The notes under the pieces were generated by a model. The model had not been told where the DNA came from. It saw only the letters and a list, made by a program, of their open reading frames with translations, and made no database searches. Made by a program: the position numbers and the translations under genes. A stretch of 64,000 bases of DNA from Poa pratensis (taxonomy: Eukaryota; Streptophyta; Magnoliopsida; Poales; Poaceae): NCBI GenBank assembly GCA_947311845.1, contig CAMZMU010000049.1, positions 10,555,138 to 10,619,137 of the forward strand, read 5' to 3'. This document shows positions 30,866 to 40,630 of the stretch, in pieces. The first letter of the stretch is position 1. The number at the start of each line of letters is the position of its first letter.

Positions 30866-33120
30866 GGTTGGGCTTATGACAAGGACCAGGTAAGGGGACT
30901 CGCGACCATGGCGACGTGCGGTGACCTGCCGCCGGCCTGATCTCCCTGCCCCGACCTCCTCTCCCACCTTCGCCTGCAGATCCGGCTTCGCCTCCGCGCT
31001 CTCTCTGCCTCCACCCCGAGGTCCGGCACCGTTGCCCGCTGTCGCGGCGGTAGCCATCCCCGTTGGCCGTGGGCTGGATTCCGACGAAGCTGGAGCACAC
31101 AGCATGTAGCGGGAGGAGCTGGTCCCGTCGTCGGCGCCGCCGCCAGTCACTCGCCTGCCAGATCGGAGGAGAGATAGCTTTGTCGCGTCGACCTCCACCT
31201 GCTTCTGCCTCCGTCCCGGCCGGCTGAAGACGATAAGCTCGGCATCGACCTGAAGCTCCGCCCTGGTCATGCTCAGCAAGGTGTCTGCGCCCGCGTCCCT
31301 GCCATTTGCTCCGGCACCGTCGGACGCCTCCGCCGCCTCGCTGGCTGCGCCGGCGTCCATGCCCCCCGTGGCCCCACCGTCCACCACCCCTGCTTCTACC
31401 GCCGCCCTCGTCGCGGCTGCGCTCACCTCCCGCAAGCAAGACCCTTCTGTTCGTGGACGGCTGATGGTGAAGCTCATGTGCCACCTCCAGCAACGGCCGG
31501 CTGCTTCAACGCCGCTGGTTGAAGCTCATGTGCCGCCTCCGTGTCCGAACAGCGTCGATGAGCTCGTCCCCGTGTCTACCGTCCAGGAGCAGCACCCCCA
31601 GCTTCGCGCTGCTGCATCTGTGGCCACTTCTCCGACACCTCCTTGCTCGGACTCGGCCCCCTTGATGGATGGGGGCTTGGGCACGACCCTGCCGTGAGGG
31701 TGGAGGGCCTCGGGTCCTTGTGTCGCTGCCGCCGGCTGCCTTAGGAGGCCCGGTCTTTGTGGAGGTGAACTCCGTCAGGAGGACGATGACGATGAAGAAT
31801 TGGCTCTGCTGACGCCGATGGCCTCCACCAAAGGCGTTGTTTTTGGCTCGGTTCACGGCAAAGTGCGCCATGTTGAGGAGGCGACTGCGGAGCCCTGCGG
31901 CGGCCTCTCTGTTGCTGCCACCGCTCTATGTGATGAGGAAGGCTGGGTGCAGGTGGGTCAGGGCGGCCGTCCTGACCGCGCGCCATCGTCTCCACTTCCG
32001 GCAGAAGGTCTTGACCGTAGCCTCGCTTTCAAGCGTTGGGCTCGAGGGAGGTGTTTTCAGTGCCTCGAGCATGGCCACCAGGTCAACACATGTCGTGGGC
32101 CCTTCAAATGCATCCGATGTCGTCGTCCGGGTCATCGGGAGCGCTTCTGCCGTGCACGCTCTCCTGTTGCTCGTTCTCGCTCTCCAGATCCTCGGCCTCG
32201 TTTTCCGGATGCTCGTGCTCCTTGCTAGCGGAGCCGTTCTCTGGCCGCTCAGCCTCGTAGTCCCACTTTGCCTTGCTGCGCTTGGAGATCCGTCAGCTTG
32301 TCGATGACCACATTGAGGAGGCGTTTCGCCCCTTCGTGAAGAGGTGGCAACTCTCAGGTTGTTGTTGGCAGGTGTTGGTGGTCCTTTGCAGCAAACAGAG
32401 GCATGTGCTTCTGATGGCCCAGAGCTCGCCCCCACACAGGCGTCAGAGCAGAAGTCGTCTGTGGTTGAGGAAGCACTTATATATGGTTGTTTCTCTCCTC
32501 GTGGCAGTCCCTGCCCGTTGCCGCAGCTTGTTGCGACGGTTGCCTCTGAAGGCGACGACATAGGTGGGATCTTGGCTCCAGAGCTTCAAGAGTCGTGTGG
32601 GGATTCATCAGTCGTACTTCCGATGGAGTTGGGCTCGTTAGAGACTTTGGCGGTGGCCTCGATGCCCTCATTGGGCAGTGGAGGAGTGTTGGCTCCTAGC
32701 TCTGAGACCCATTTTGTTAAAGAGCTATGTTGTTTACTTGCCTGTCTGGAGGCGGCTAGTCCTGGATATGGCAAGGACATTGCTTGCGTTTTGACAGGGA
32801 AGGCCTCAGAGGACCTAATCAGGAAGGTGAAGAAATCTCTCAAGATGGGTTCTGTTAGGGGCAAAAGAAGAAAGAAGGAATAGCAAGGAAAGCTTCGGCA
32901 GATGCATGGTCCTAGAGTTGTGCAGTAGTTATAGGTAGATGGACGTTGTTGCTTTGGGTGTTGCTTGCTTTAGGTGTTGCTCTCTGTAGCTGCTATGTGG
33001 GCTCCTCTCTGTGTTGTTGGTGTTTGTTGTATGGTTTTTGCCCGGTTTCTTCCGCTAATAAACCGGGCACCCTCTTCTTAATAAATGATAAGGCAAAGCT
33101 TTTGCCTTTGTTTCAAAAAA
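30866..33120 (+). mobile_element. ORF1-only LINE derivative with 12-bp TSD
   Basis: The 12-mer ATAGTACAGTAG occurs at 30854-30865 and 33121-33132, and the insert ends in a short poly-A run (33115-33120, continuous with the TSD). A GC-rich leader is followed by a degenerate ORF1 with two zinc knuckles, and then directly by a LINE-like 3' end (CTTAATAAATGATAAGGCAAAGC). No endonuclease or reverse transcriptase is present. The element is thus a non-autonomous internal-deletion derivative of an L1-type LINE mobilised in trans. Confidence 0.8.
31269..32883 (+). pseudogene. LINE ORF1 (gag-like) with zinc knuckles, frameshifted
   Basis: Coding sequence is spread over shifted frames (31269-31697 with an in-frame stop at 31695-31697, 31698-32228 in the same frame, then 32228-32340 and 32344-32883 in two others). 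The middle part has EEGWVQV and two CX2CX4HX4C knuckles: CFQCLEHGHQVNTC and CIRCRRPGHRERFC, as in nucleic-acid-binding ORF1 proteins of plant LINEs. The last part ends KKSLKMGSVRGKRRKKE. The stop and at least two frameshifts prevent a full-length product. Confidence 0.75.
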
Positions 33121-33132
33121 ATAGTACAGTAG

Positions 33133-33739
33133 AAATGTAAACATATTTAAATATAAATAAAATCAAAAAACATCTTAATGGCAAAGCTCAACGATTTTTT
33201 CTGGAAAATCTTCTGTAATTTTGTCAATCAAAATCTTTGAATCTCCCTCGCTCGATGTATCAATGTCAGCCCAATAAGACGATAAATCACACAAAATTAC
33301 ATGATATGTCTTTCAAATATGAAGATAGACACTAATGTTTTCAATTCTCTAGGTCAGAATAATGACTGAGCTAATACAATTGGACATTCGACTGTTGGCA
33401 TGGCCCAGCAATCCAATTGGAAGTTTGGACGGAGACGACCCGGCCTTGGACTGCGCAACTTGGTAGCTGGCAGATCAGCAGCTGGTGAATAGGGATATCC
33501 ACAGGCAGCAGGCTGGGCTTTTTTATGAACAATTCCCAACTTTTATGAATTTTCAACCTTTTCAGATACTTTTGTCCATTTAAATGACTTTATATCCATT
33601 TAAAGTGGGCACACAAAGTGGTAATTATGTCTCGAGTATTATATTAACCAGCGAGGAAAAAAGGCAGTTTTGTGGTATCTGTGCTACGAAGACACTTCTT
33701 TTATGGTTTAACAAGCACTGAAGAAGGTCGATCGGGAGC
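33133..33739. other. Intergenic sequence, no gene seen
   Basis: AT-rich, no recognised gene or repeat. Confidence 0.45.
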
Positions 33740-33753
33740 GCGGCATCACTCTC

Positions 33754-33761
33754 TACGTCAC
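33754..33761 (+). promoter_or_regulatory. Conserved TACGTCAC element
   Basis: Counterpart of 27736-27743; an ACGTCA bZIP-type core. Confidence 0.5.
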
Positions 33762-33863
33762 CCAGGTCGACTGACTTTACAAACCCAATAAAGTAAAGTA
33801 CATGTGCACAGGAGTTGAAAAATATCCCAGCCGACCAAAAGGATCGATCGTTTCCACGGGCTC

Positions 33864-33878
33864 GAGAACGTTCCAGAC
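33864..33878 (+). promoter_or_regulatory. Heat-shock-element-like site
   Basis: GAGAACGTTCCAGAC, with TTC ten bases further on, approaches a GAA-TTC-GAA array. It is conserved with 27826-27840. Confidence 0.5.
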
Positions 33879-34025
33879 GCTTCCGAGCTCTGTCGCTACA
33901 AACAACTCAGCCGCCACGCGCCTCAGCCGCCCACCACACACGTCCGGCTAGAGCCGGCCGCTCTACGACGACCATATCCGATCGCATCACTCCGTCACGT
34001 CGTGAAGGTGGCGTGCCGTCTCCCC

Positions 34026-34137
34026 ATTGGTCCAGCCACGCCAGAAGTCGGCCATGCCCCACCAACTTGACAGCCACGTAAGCTCACCACTGACGCCACC
34101 GCCTCCCTACGTACTCACACCAGCAGCCTATATATAA
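34026..34137 (+). promoter_or_regulatory. Core promoter: CCAAT-type box, CCACGTAAGCT and TATA
   Basis: ATTGGTCC (34026-34033, a reversed CCAAT), CCACGTAAGCT (34074-34084) and CCTATATATAAC (34127-34138) occur in the same order as in the pseudogene promoter. The TATA lies about 150 bp before the ATG. Confidence 0.6.
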
Positions 34138-34284
34138 CTGCGCCGCCAGCCAACCCAACCATCCATCCATCCATTCTTGTTTCTTCTCACGGAGCTGGAA
34201 GTTCTAGAGCACAGAGAACACGCAAAAGGCATCGAGATCAACAAGCCGATCCAGCGCACAATCAACACTAGCAGATCGTCATCC

Positions 34285-34803
34285 ATGGGAGCGGGGGTGA
34301 AGCGCGCGCGGGAGGAGGAGCCGGTTTCGCTGGCGCTGTCGCTGACCACGGACTCGCCCACGACGTCGTCGGCCGACGACTCGGCGTCGACAAGGAAGAG
34401 GGCGCGTCGTGGCAGGGTGGTGGCGACGTCCGGCGAGGGGGAGTTCGTGTGCAAGACGTGCGGCCGCGCGTTCGCGTCGTTCCAGGCGCTGGGCGGGCAC
34501 CGGACCAGCCACCTCCGTGGCCGCCACGGGCTCGAGCTCGGCGTCGGCGTCGCGAAGGCCATCAGGGAGAAGAAGCGGGGCGAGGAGAAGCAGCAGTCGC
34601 ACGAGTGCCACATCTGCGGGCTTGGCTTCGAGATGGGCCAGGCACTCGGGGGCCACATGAGGCGGCACCGCGAGGAGATGGCGCTCAGCGGCGGCGCTGA
34701 TGACGACCGGTGGGTCTGGCGCAGCGTCGGGATGCCGGGGCAGGAGGTGGTGCGGCATGCTGCTGCCGACAGGCCGCCGGTCTTGCTCGAGCTGTTCGTC
34801 TAG
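34285..34803 (+). CDS. C2H2 zinc-finger repressor, ZAT-like, plus-strand copy
   Basis: An intronless frame of 172 residues. The first finger is C56-C59-H72-H76 with SFQALGGH and the second C108-C111-H124-H128 with GQALGGH. Near the N-terminus are an EAR-type motif VSLALSL (14-20) and a basic segment RKRARRGR (37-44), a likely nuclear signal. The C-terminus PPVLLELFV matches the other cluster members. The ATG in ATCCATGGGAG aligns with the start of the paralogue; the open frame extends upstream to 34177 but has no ATG there. The family (C1-2i, ZAT-like) acts as nuclear transcriptional repressors in stress signalling; this role and stress induction through the HSE and ACGT elements are inferences. 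Confidence 0.9.
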   Translation: MGAGVKRAREEEPVSLALSLTTDSPTTSSADDSASTRKRARRGRVVATSGEGEFVCKTCGRAFASFQALGGHRTSHLRGRHGLELGVGVAKAIREKKRGEEKQQSHECHICGLGFEMGQALGGHMRRHREEMALSGGADDDRWVWRSVGMPGQEVVRHAAADRPPVLLELFV

Positions 34804-35501
34804 TTAGCTCTTAGCTGTACGTAGCTGGATCCGATCGGCTGTTTCTTGATTAATTGTTCGATCTTGTAATTACTAGGAATTCACGGAATGATACTCCTGA
34901 GCTTTTGCTGATCATCGTTTCGGTCTTGTGAACTTTCCTTTGGATCGCTCGTTTTGAGTGCAATCAGAAACTTCCGTTTTGACTGTAAACTGAATCCATT
35001 TACTTTGGCCGGAATGTCAAATCTGGCCAAGGTACGTTCGTGGTCCGCACGTACGTAATAGCTACAGTAGATGGAATGCATCGAGTTCCCATGTACAGTA
35101 TGTATGGCCATGGATGCTTCCCGTGTTGGATTTGCCGCGCCAAACTCCGTTAATCTTACCTCGATCGGCAGCAAGGCTAGCTGCCGTATGGAAACATCGT
35201 GTCGATCACGTCTATACGTCGGTGTCGAAATTGTTGCTACGCCTGCAGTTTTGCAGCTGGCCAGGTGAGCTAGCTCATCTTCCACTCAAACCGCCGGCCG
35301 GGATGGTAATATGGTATACTGTGGGTCTGGCGCGCGGTTAAGCATTGACCAACTAATTAATTAATGGCATGTTGCAAACGTTGACCAATCTAGTCTAGGA
35401 GTATTTGACTTGTTCAGACTCGCTGTGGAACTGGAAGCTGCGGATACAGCCACAAAACCTTGAACAACGACTTGCGCATCAAGCCGCTAATTAACTAACT
35501 A
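34804..35501. other. 3' flank of the C2H2 gene, no further gene
   Basis: Probable 3' untranslated region and intergenic sequence. AAGCATTGACCAA at about 35342 recalls the duplicated block motif at 1729 and 13456. The open frames on both strands (34881-35341) have no recognisable motifs. Confidence 0.45.
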
Positions 35502-35624
35502 CTCCCTCCGTTCCAAATTAATTGACTTCCATTTATTCAAATGTGGACGTATCTATACTTGTAACATATCTAGATACATCCACGTGTGGGCAAATAGAAG
35601 TCAATTAATTTGGAACGGAGGGAG
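35502..35624. mobile_element. Stowaway MITE, 123 bp
   Basis: CTCCCTCCGTTCCAAATTAATTGACTTC at the left pairs almost perfectly with the right end GAAGTCAATTAATTTGGAACGGAGGGAG, flanked by TA on both sides (35500-35501, 35625-35626). Confidence 0.93.
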
Positions 35625-35764
35625 TAGTATACTCCAGTACGTAGCAAGTTCATGCACGCGCAGGCGGAATAAGTATCATGATCGGCAGGTGATGTCACCG
35701 TAGACGTACGCACACGTCAATCAACTTGTGTCCCAATGCAGTAATTAACTAAAGAAAATAATTA

Positions 35765-35887
35765 CTACCTCCGATCCATATTAGTGGGCACAATTTTGTC
35801 TAGATACACATGTATCTAGTCTAAATATTTAACTAGATACATATGAATTTAGATAAAGCTATGCCCACTAATATGGATCGGAGGGAG
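35765..35887. mobile_element. Stowaway MITE, 123 bp, second family
   Basis: The left end CTACCTCCGATCCATATTAGTGGGC pairs with GCCCACTAATATGGATCGGAGGGAG, with TA at 35763-35764 and 35888-35889. Its core differs from the MITE at 35502. Confidence 0.9.
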
Positions 35888-36060
35888 TAATTTTATTGGT
35901 ATCAGCAATTCAGCTCTTACGCCTTGGATAACTCAACAGATCGAGGGAGTGTCAGAAAATTTTGGTCCCATTTTGTTCTAGTACACGAATCTCTGACCGG
36001 GATTGTTCAGTCAGACTTAAACTCTATTCCTGGTCGAGTAAGGCTAAAAAAAGCCACTGA

Positions 36061-36063
<3 letters not shown>

Positions 36064-36120
<57 letters not shown>
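36064..36120. repeat. AGT trinucleotide microsatellite
   Basis: About 16 AGT units followed by four GGT units. Confidence 0.95.
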
Positions 36121-38893
36121 GCTAATTAATCAACTTGTGTCCCAAGTGAGCAGGGAGATCGAGCAGTACTAGTTAATTTCTTGCAGTTTGCCCGAAGATA
36201 GTCCACTACTCTTGGATGACAGGTTCAGACAAGCTTGGTGCGTGCCTTGAGGCGCGATTGGATAATGACAACTCTACAATGAACATGTACGTATGTCTTT
36301 ATCCAGCCATCCCTCGAGTCTCCACGGTTAAGTTTGCTCCTGTGCGCGTAAATGTCAATTAATTAATTAGTTGTTGATCTGTCTGATACGTCCATGTCCG
36401 CATCTGCTTATCAACAGGGGAGGATCTCCAGCGTCAATTGCTTACAAGGAAACAGCTATTTCATAAGATAACAGAAAAACACAATCATGTCTGCAACTGA
36501 CAGAAGAAATGGGATGCATACGTACCTCATCAAAGCCATCTCCATCGCAAAAGAAGCAATTTATCAAGCTCAAGCAGGTAACCCTTTAATCTTCTTGGAC
36601 ACCTTCGGAGAAGACGAATTTCCTGGTGCATTTTTTCCCATAATGCTCCAAACTGGCTGTAAAACACGTCCCGAAAACACGCTTTGATCTCAACATATAG
36701 AAAATCTGGATACACATTCCATGCAACCCTTAATGCTGCCCGGCTGTCGATGAACTCTGCCTTCATCCTACTGAGAAGATCCCCAACTTTTCTGTGGATT
36801 ACAGGCCCCAGGACGGCAGATGGTGACAGTGACAGGAACTCCTGAGCGTCCTTGAGACATGGCAAGACATCCCCCTTGAGCAAAGCGCAGGCAAATACCT
36901 GCGATCGAACGGAGCCGTCTTTCACAGGTAAGCTATGCAGGGGAAGCTGCCAATTATGTCGAGAAAAGATAGGACGAACAAAACAGCAGACTTGGTCCTT
37001 TTTCGGGTCGTAAAACATTTCTCGACCTTCAGGTGGTGCGGAAAAGGTGCATAGAGAACTAGCATATTTCAAAAGCCACGATGGCTTTACGCTAGTTACA
37101 CCGTGCATGTACGGTCTATTTGCATTGATCAGTTCTGAGTAAACTACAAAATCTGGTGCAGTTTGGGCAACAGAAGAAGAACGGTGGAGGTATATTGTGT
37201 CGCTGAGAGCACATGATTGGTAACGAACAGCTTGAACCTTCCTCACTTCTTTCGATGATGCGGAGAAGGTACGGATCCTCTTTGCAACCCTATCAGCCAA
37301 CCCAGCACATATTCCTTCCCCTAGAATTTCCTCTTCAGTCAACTGCATTGGGGTTTCGTCAGATTCACTTCTCCAAGCCTCTTCGACATCCTCAGAATTA
37401 CCAAATTTCCAAGAAAATTCCTCACACGATTTATTATGGTGAAATATTAGTCGAAGAAGCTGCTTCCTCAGTCTTGACATCTCTTCCATTGTTTTCAAAT
37501 GAAGTGAATTCACTCTACAGAATTCCACTGTATTTTCTGACAGCTCAAACAACCGCAAGGCATGAGCAATGGTTAAAGCATCACTGCTATGATTGATAAA
37601 TTTTGCACGGGAATCTCTAACCATGGCCTCGAGTCTCTTTTTATGTCTCTTCCTTTCCTGTGGACCCTCATCTTCTGAATCACGATTATGTTCCATTGGC
37701 TCTTTGGAGAGCTCAAAGCAGATGCAGCAGCAGCTGCATATCCCAATATGAAGTTAGGTCTGGCAATGCCTTCCTGACACTTCAAAATTTTAATTATTGT
37801 CAGAAGAATACGAGAATATCGTGGGCTCATGGGGTACTGCGCCATAGCCTTCCCAAAGGATGTAGGTTTGCCCTGGTTATCAAGTGCTTCCAGTGCCTTC
37901 AAGGAATGCTCAGCCTCAACCAAACTTTCCTTGTTAGGAGGTGTAGGGAAGGGAAAATTTGACTGCAACATAATCAGGAAATGCACAACATCAGAAAAAT
38001 TAGAAAGAAAAGGTAGCCACATGTTTTGCGCCAGGAATTGTTAAGCTTATCAATAGCCATTGCCCATCAATAAAGAGTGACAACAGCATTGCATAAGCGT
38101 GAAATGCAATAAATCAGAACAGAAGATCATCTGATAATGGAAAAAAAACGTATATTTACATTACCTCGGCAATATCCATAGACTTGAGCATAAGAATAAC
38201 TCCATCGAGTAGAACTTTCTTAATCTCTGGTTCAGAAAATTCTGGGAATAATTCGTCTTTACCATATGCCGCAGCTGATTAGAGACGGTAACAATGCCCA
38301 GGCCCTGTTCTTCCATCTCTCCCAGCACGCTGGGACGCAGATGCCTTGCTTATCCACAGTATTTCATAACTCGCCATCCCAGTAGCATGATTGTAGTTCT
38401 TGAATTTCTGTTTACCAGTATCAACTACATATTTTATGCCAGGAATTGTTAGAGAGGTCTCTGCAACATTTGTTGCAACAACAACTAATCTTTCATCCTC
38501 GGGAATATCCTGAAACACTCGAAGCTGCTTGGAAGCTGGTAACATTGCATAAAGTGGTAACACCCAAAGCTTACCATGTGAAACAGACATTGGTTTTGGG
38601 CATTTACTGAAAGAAGAAACACAAGGAATTGACTGCTTTAAACTTGTAGCATCACTCGAGTTCTCAACACTACCCGGTACTCCAGATCCTTTCGATATAT
38701 CCTTAAATGACGCCTTCAGTGCAGACGAACCCTCGGCACTTTTCAAAAATTCTAATACCGCTGCATCCTCTTCTTTCGTTTCGTAAGTATCAGAAACATC
38801 GTCCTTGCCGTCACTGTCCATCTCACTCTCTGTTTCAATATCAGAAGAATCTACATTTGGGTCAGCATTTATCTCATCTTCAGAGGAAAACAT

Positions 38894-38991
38894 TGTTAGA
38901 TGTGTTAGATGTATATGTTTACTGTTCATGACACACATGTATAAGTACTGGCCTCTGGCCCCCTGGAAATACAGTTGCTCATTTCCTGACA
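38894..38991 (+). mobile_element. Copia 5' LTR, 98 bp
   Basis: Begins TGTTAGATGTGTTAGATG and ends CATTTCCTGACA (TG...CA termini). Confidence 0.95.
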
Positions 38992-39003
38992 TGGTATCAG
39001 AGC
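38992..39003 (+). promoter_or_regulatory. Copia primer-binding site (initiator Met tRNA)
   Basis: TGGTATCAGAGC follows the 5' LTR directly and is complementary to the 3' end of plant initiator methionine tRNA, as usual in copia elements. Confidence 0.9.
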
Positions 39004-39582
39004 TCGGTTAGCTCTCTCCTCCCCTGCACGTAGCAACTCCTCCGGCCTGCCGCCGTTTCCGGCCGCCGCCGTCCTTGTCCGGCCTGCCGTCGTCCGGCCG
39101 CCGCCGTCCTCCACCGGCCTGCTGTCGCCGGAGCTGCACCCGGCCGCCGCCGTTCCCAAACGGCCTGCATCCGCCGGAGCCGCACCCGCGAGCTCGGTCC
39201 TCGTCGGCCGCCCTTCGCCGGCCTCCCGTCGCCGGCCGTCGCCGGCCGCCACCGGCCGCTGCTCCTCCACACCGCCTCCGGCCTGCTTCCCGCGAGCCCG
39301 AGTTCGGTTCTGCACCCGCAAGCTCGTCGGCCGCCGACTTCCGCGAGCTACGCGAGCTCCGTCCTCGTCGGCCGCTCGCCGCCGGCCGCCGACCTCTAGC
39401 CACCGCCGGCCGCCGCCGGCCGCCGTGGTCTCCGCCCTCAAGGCCGCCGCCGGTCTCCTGCCCAGCTTCTTCGTCTCCATCACCACGGGCTCGGGCACGA
39501 GCTGCAGGTGAGCACGAGCTCGATCTGGATTCTCTCTCATCGCATCAGTAGTTGACTTAAAAAAAAAATCAGAGAGCCCGCG

Positions 39583-40630
39583 ATGTCCTCTTCGGGCTAT
39601 GTTGCTGTTCCTCGGTGCTCTGTGATCTTTGATGGCACCAACTACGCCGAGTTTGTGGGCTTTATGCGCATCCACATGCGCGGCCTCCTGTTGTGGGGCG
39701 TTCTCTCTGGCGAGGTCTCCTGTCCGCCGTGCCCCGTTGCTCCTGTGGCTCCTACTCCACCGGTGCCACCCGCTCTTGCCGCTGATGCTTCTGAGGCTGA
39801 TCGTGCTGCCGCCAAGGATGCTGATGATCTTGCAGTTGAAGCCTATGACCAGCAGGTATCGAATTACTCGGAGTCTCTCTCTATTTATCGGGATGCTCTG
39901 TCTGTTTACACTCAGTGGTGCAATGATGATGCTCGTGCTGCTGCTGTCCTCACTGCTAGTGTTCTACCTCAGTTTGCTTCTGAGTTTATGGGATTGGGCA
40001 CTACTGCTGCGATGTGGACTTATCTTTGTCAGCGCTATCAGCCCTCTGGTGATGCTCTCTACCTGTCTGTGGTGCGTCAGGAGCATGATCTTCAGCAGGG
40101 TGACTCTACTGTTGATGAGTTCTACACACAGTGCTCTGCCATCTGGCGTCAGCTTGACTCTCTGAGGACTGTTGTTTGCGGTACTTGTCGATGCTGTCAG
40201 ACAGTGAGGTCAGACTTGGAGTTTCAGCGTGTCCATGAGTTCTTGTCTCGCCTGCGTTCCGAGTTTGAGCCTCGGCGTGCACACTTGCTTGCCCGTGGTC
40301 GACGTGTTCCCATCTCAGAGGTACTTGCAGAGCTTCGCGCTGAGGAGACTCGACTCCGTTCTGCTGGACTGCTTGTGGTTCCCACTGTGCTTGCTGCCCG
40401 CGCTCCGGTGTCGTCTGTTCCACCGCTGCTACCCACTCCTTCACGGGGGGTGGGCGGGCGGCCCTCTGCAGGGGGGGTCGGCCTCGCTCTCACATGTTCT
40501 GCGACTACTGCAAGAAGCCGGGTCACCAGAGTCTGATTGTTTCAAGAAGCAGCGTGACATGGGTCGCTCCTCTACTGCGGTTCGTGCGCCTCGTCTGCAC
40601 AGTCCTCACTGCCAGGATATTGTGCGCTCA
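39583..40630 (+). pseudogene. Copia gag, frameshifted in the zinc-knuckle region
   Basis: The frame from ATG 39583 encodes a gag with FDGTNYAEFVGFMRIHMRG, LWGVLSG and a UBN2-like core (LGTTAAMWTYLCQRYQPSG, VDEFYTQCSAIWRQLDSL, HEFLSRLRSEFEPRRAHLL). It leaves frame in the G-runs at about 40443-40475. The knuckle CDYCKKPGHQ then lies in a second frame, its continuation [12 protein letters not shown] in a third, and the link to protease in the first again. Each change needs one to two bases. Confidence 0.85.

Larger units (their letters stand above)
33740..36390. repeat. Segmental duplication B, copy 2 (intact C2H2 gene)
   Basis: Paralogous to 27720-30190. This copy carries two Stowaway MITEs (35502-35624, 35765-35887) and an AGT microsatellite that are absent from copy 1. 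Confidence 0.8.

Noticed and set aside
30701..31493. 258- and 222-codon minus-strand frames
   Set aside because: Antisense to the GC-rich 5' part of the ORF1-only LINE; no motifs.
34177..34284. N-terminal extension of the C2H2 protein
   Set aside because: The extra frame contains no ATG and lies in the 5' leader; the paralogue starts at the matching MGAG.
38926..39675. 249-codon minus-strand frame and other frames in the copia leader
   Set aside because: CCG-rich leader sequence keeps frames open on both strands by composition; no homology is visible.
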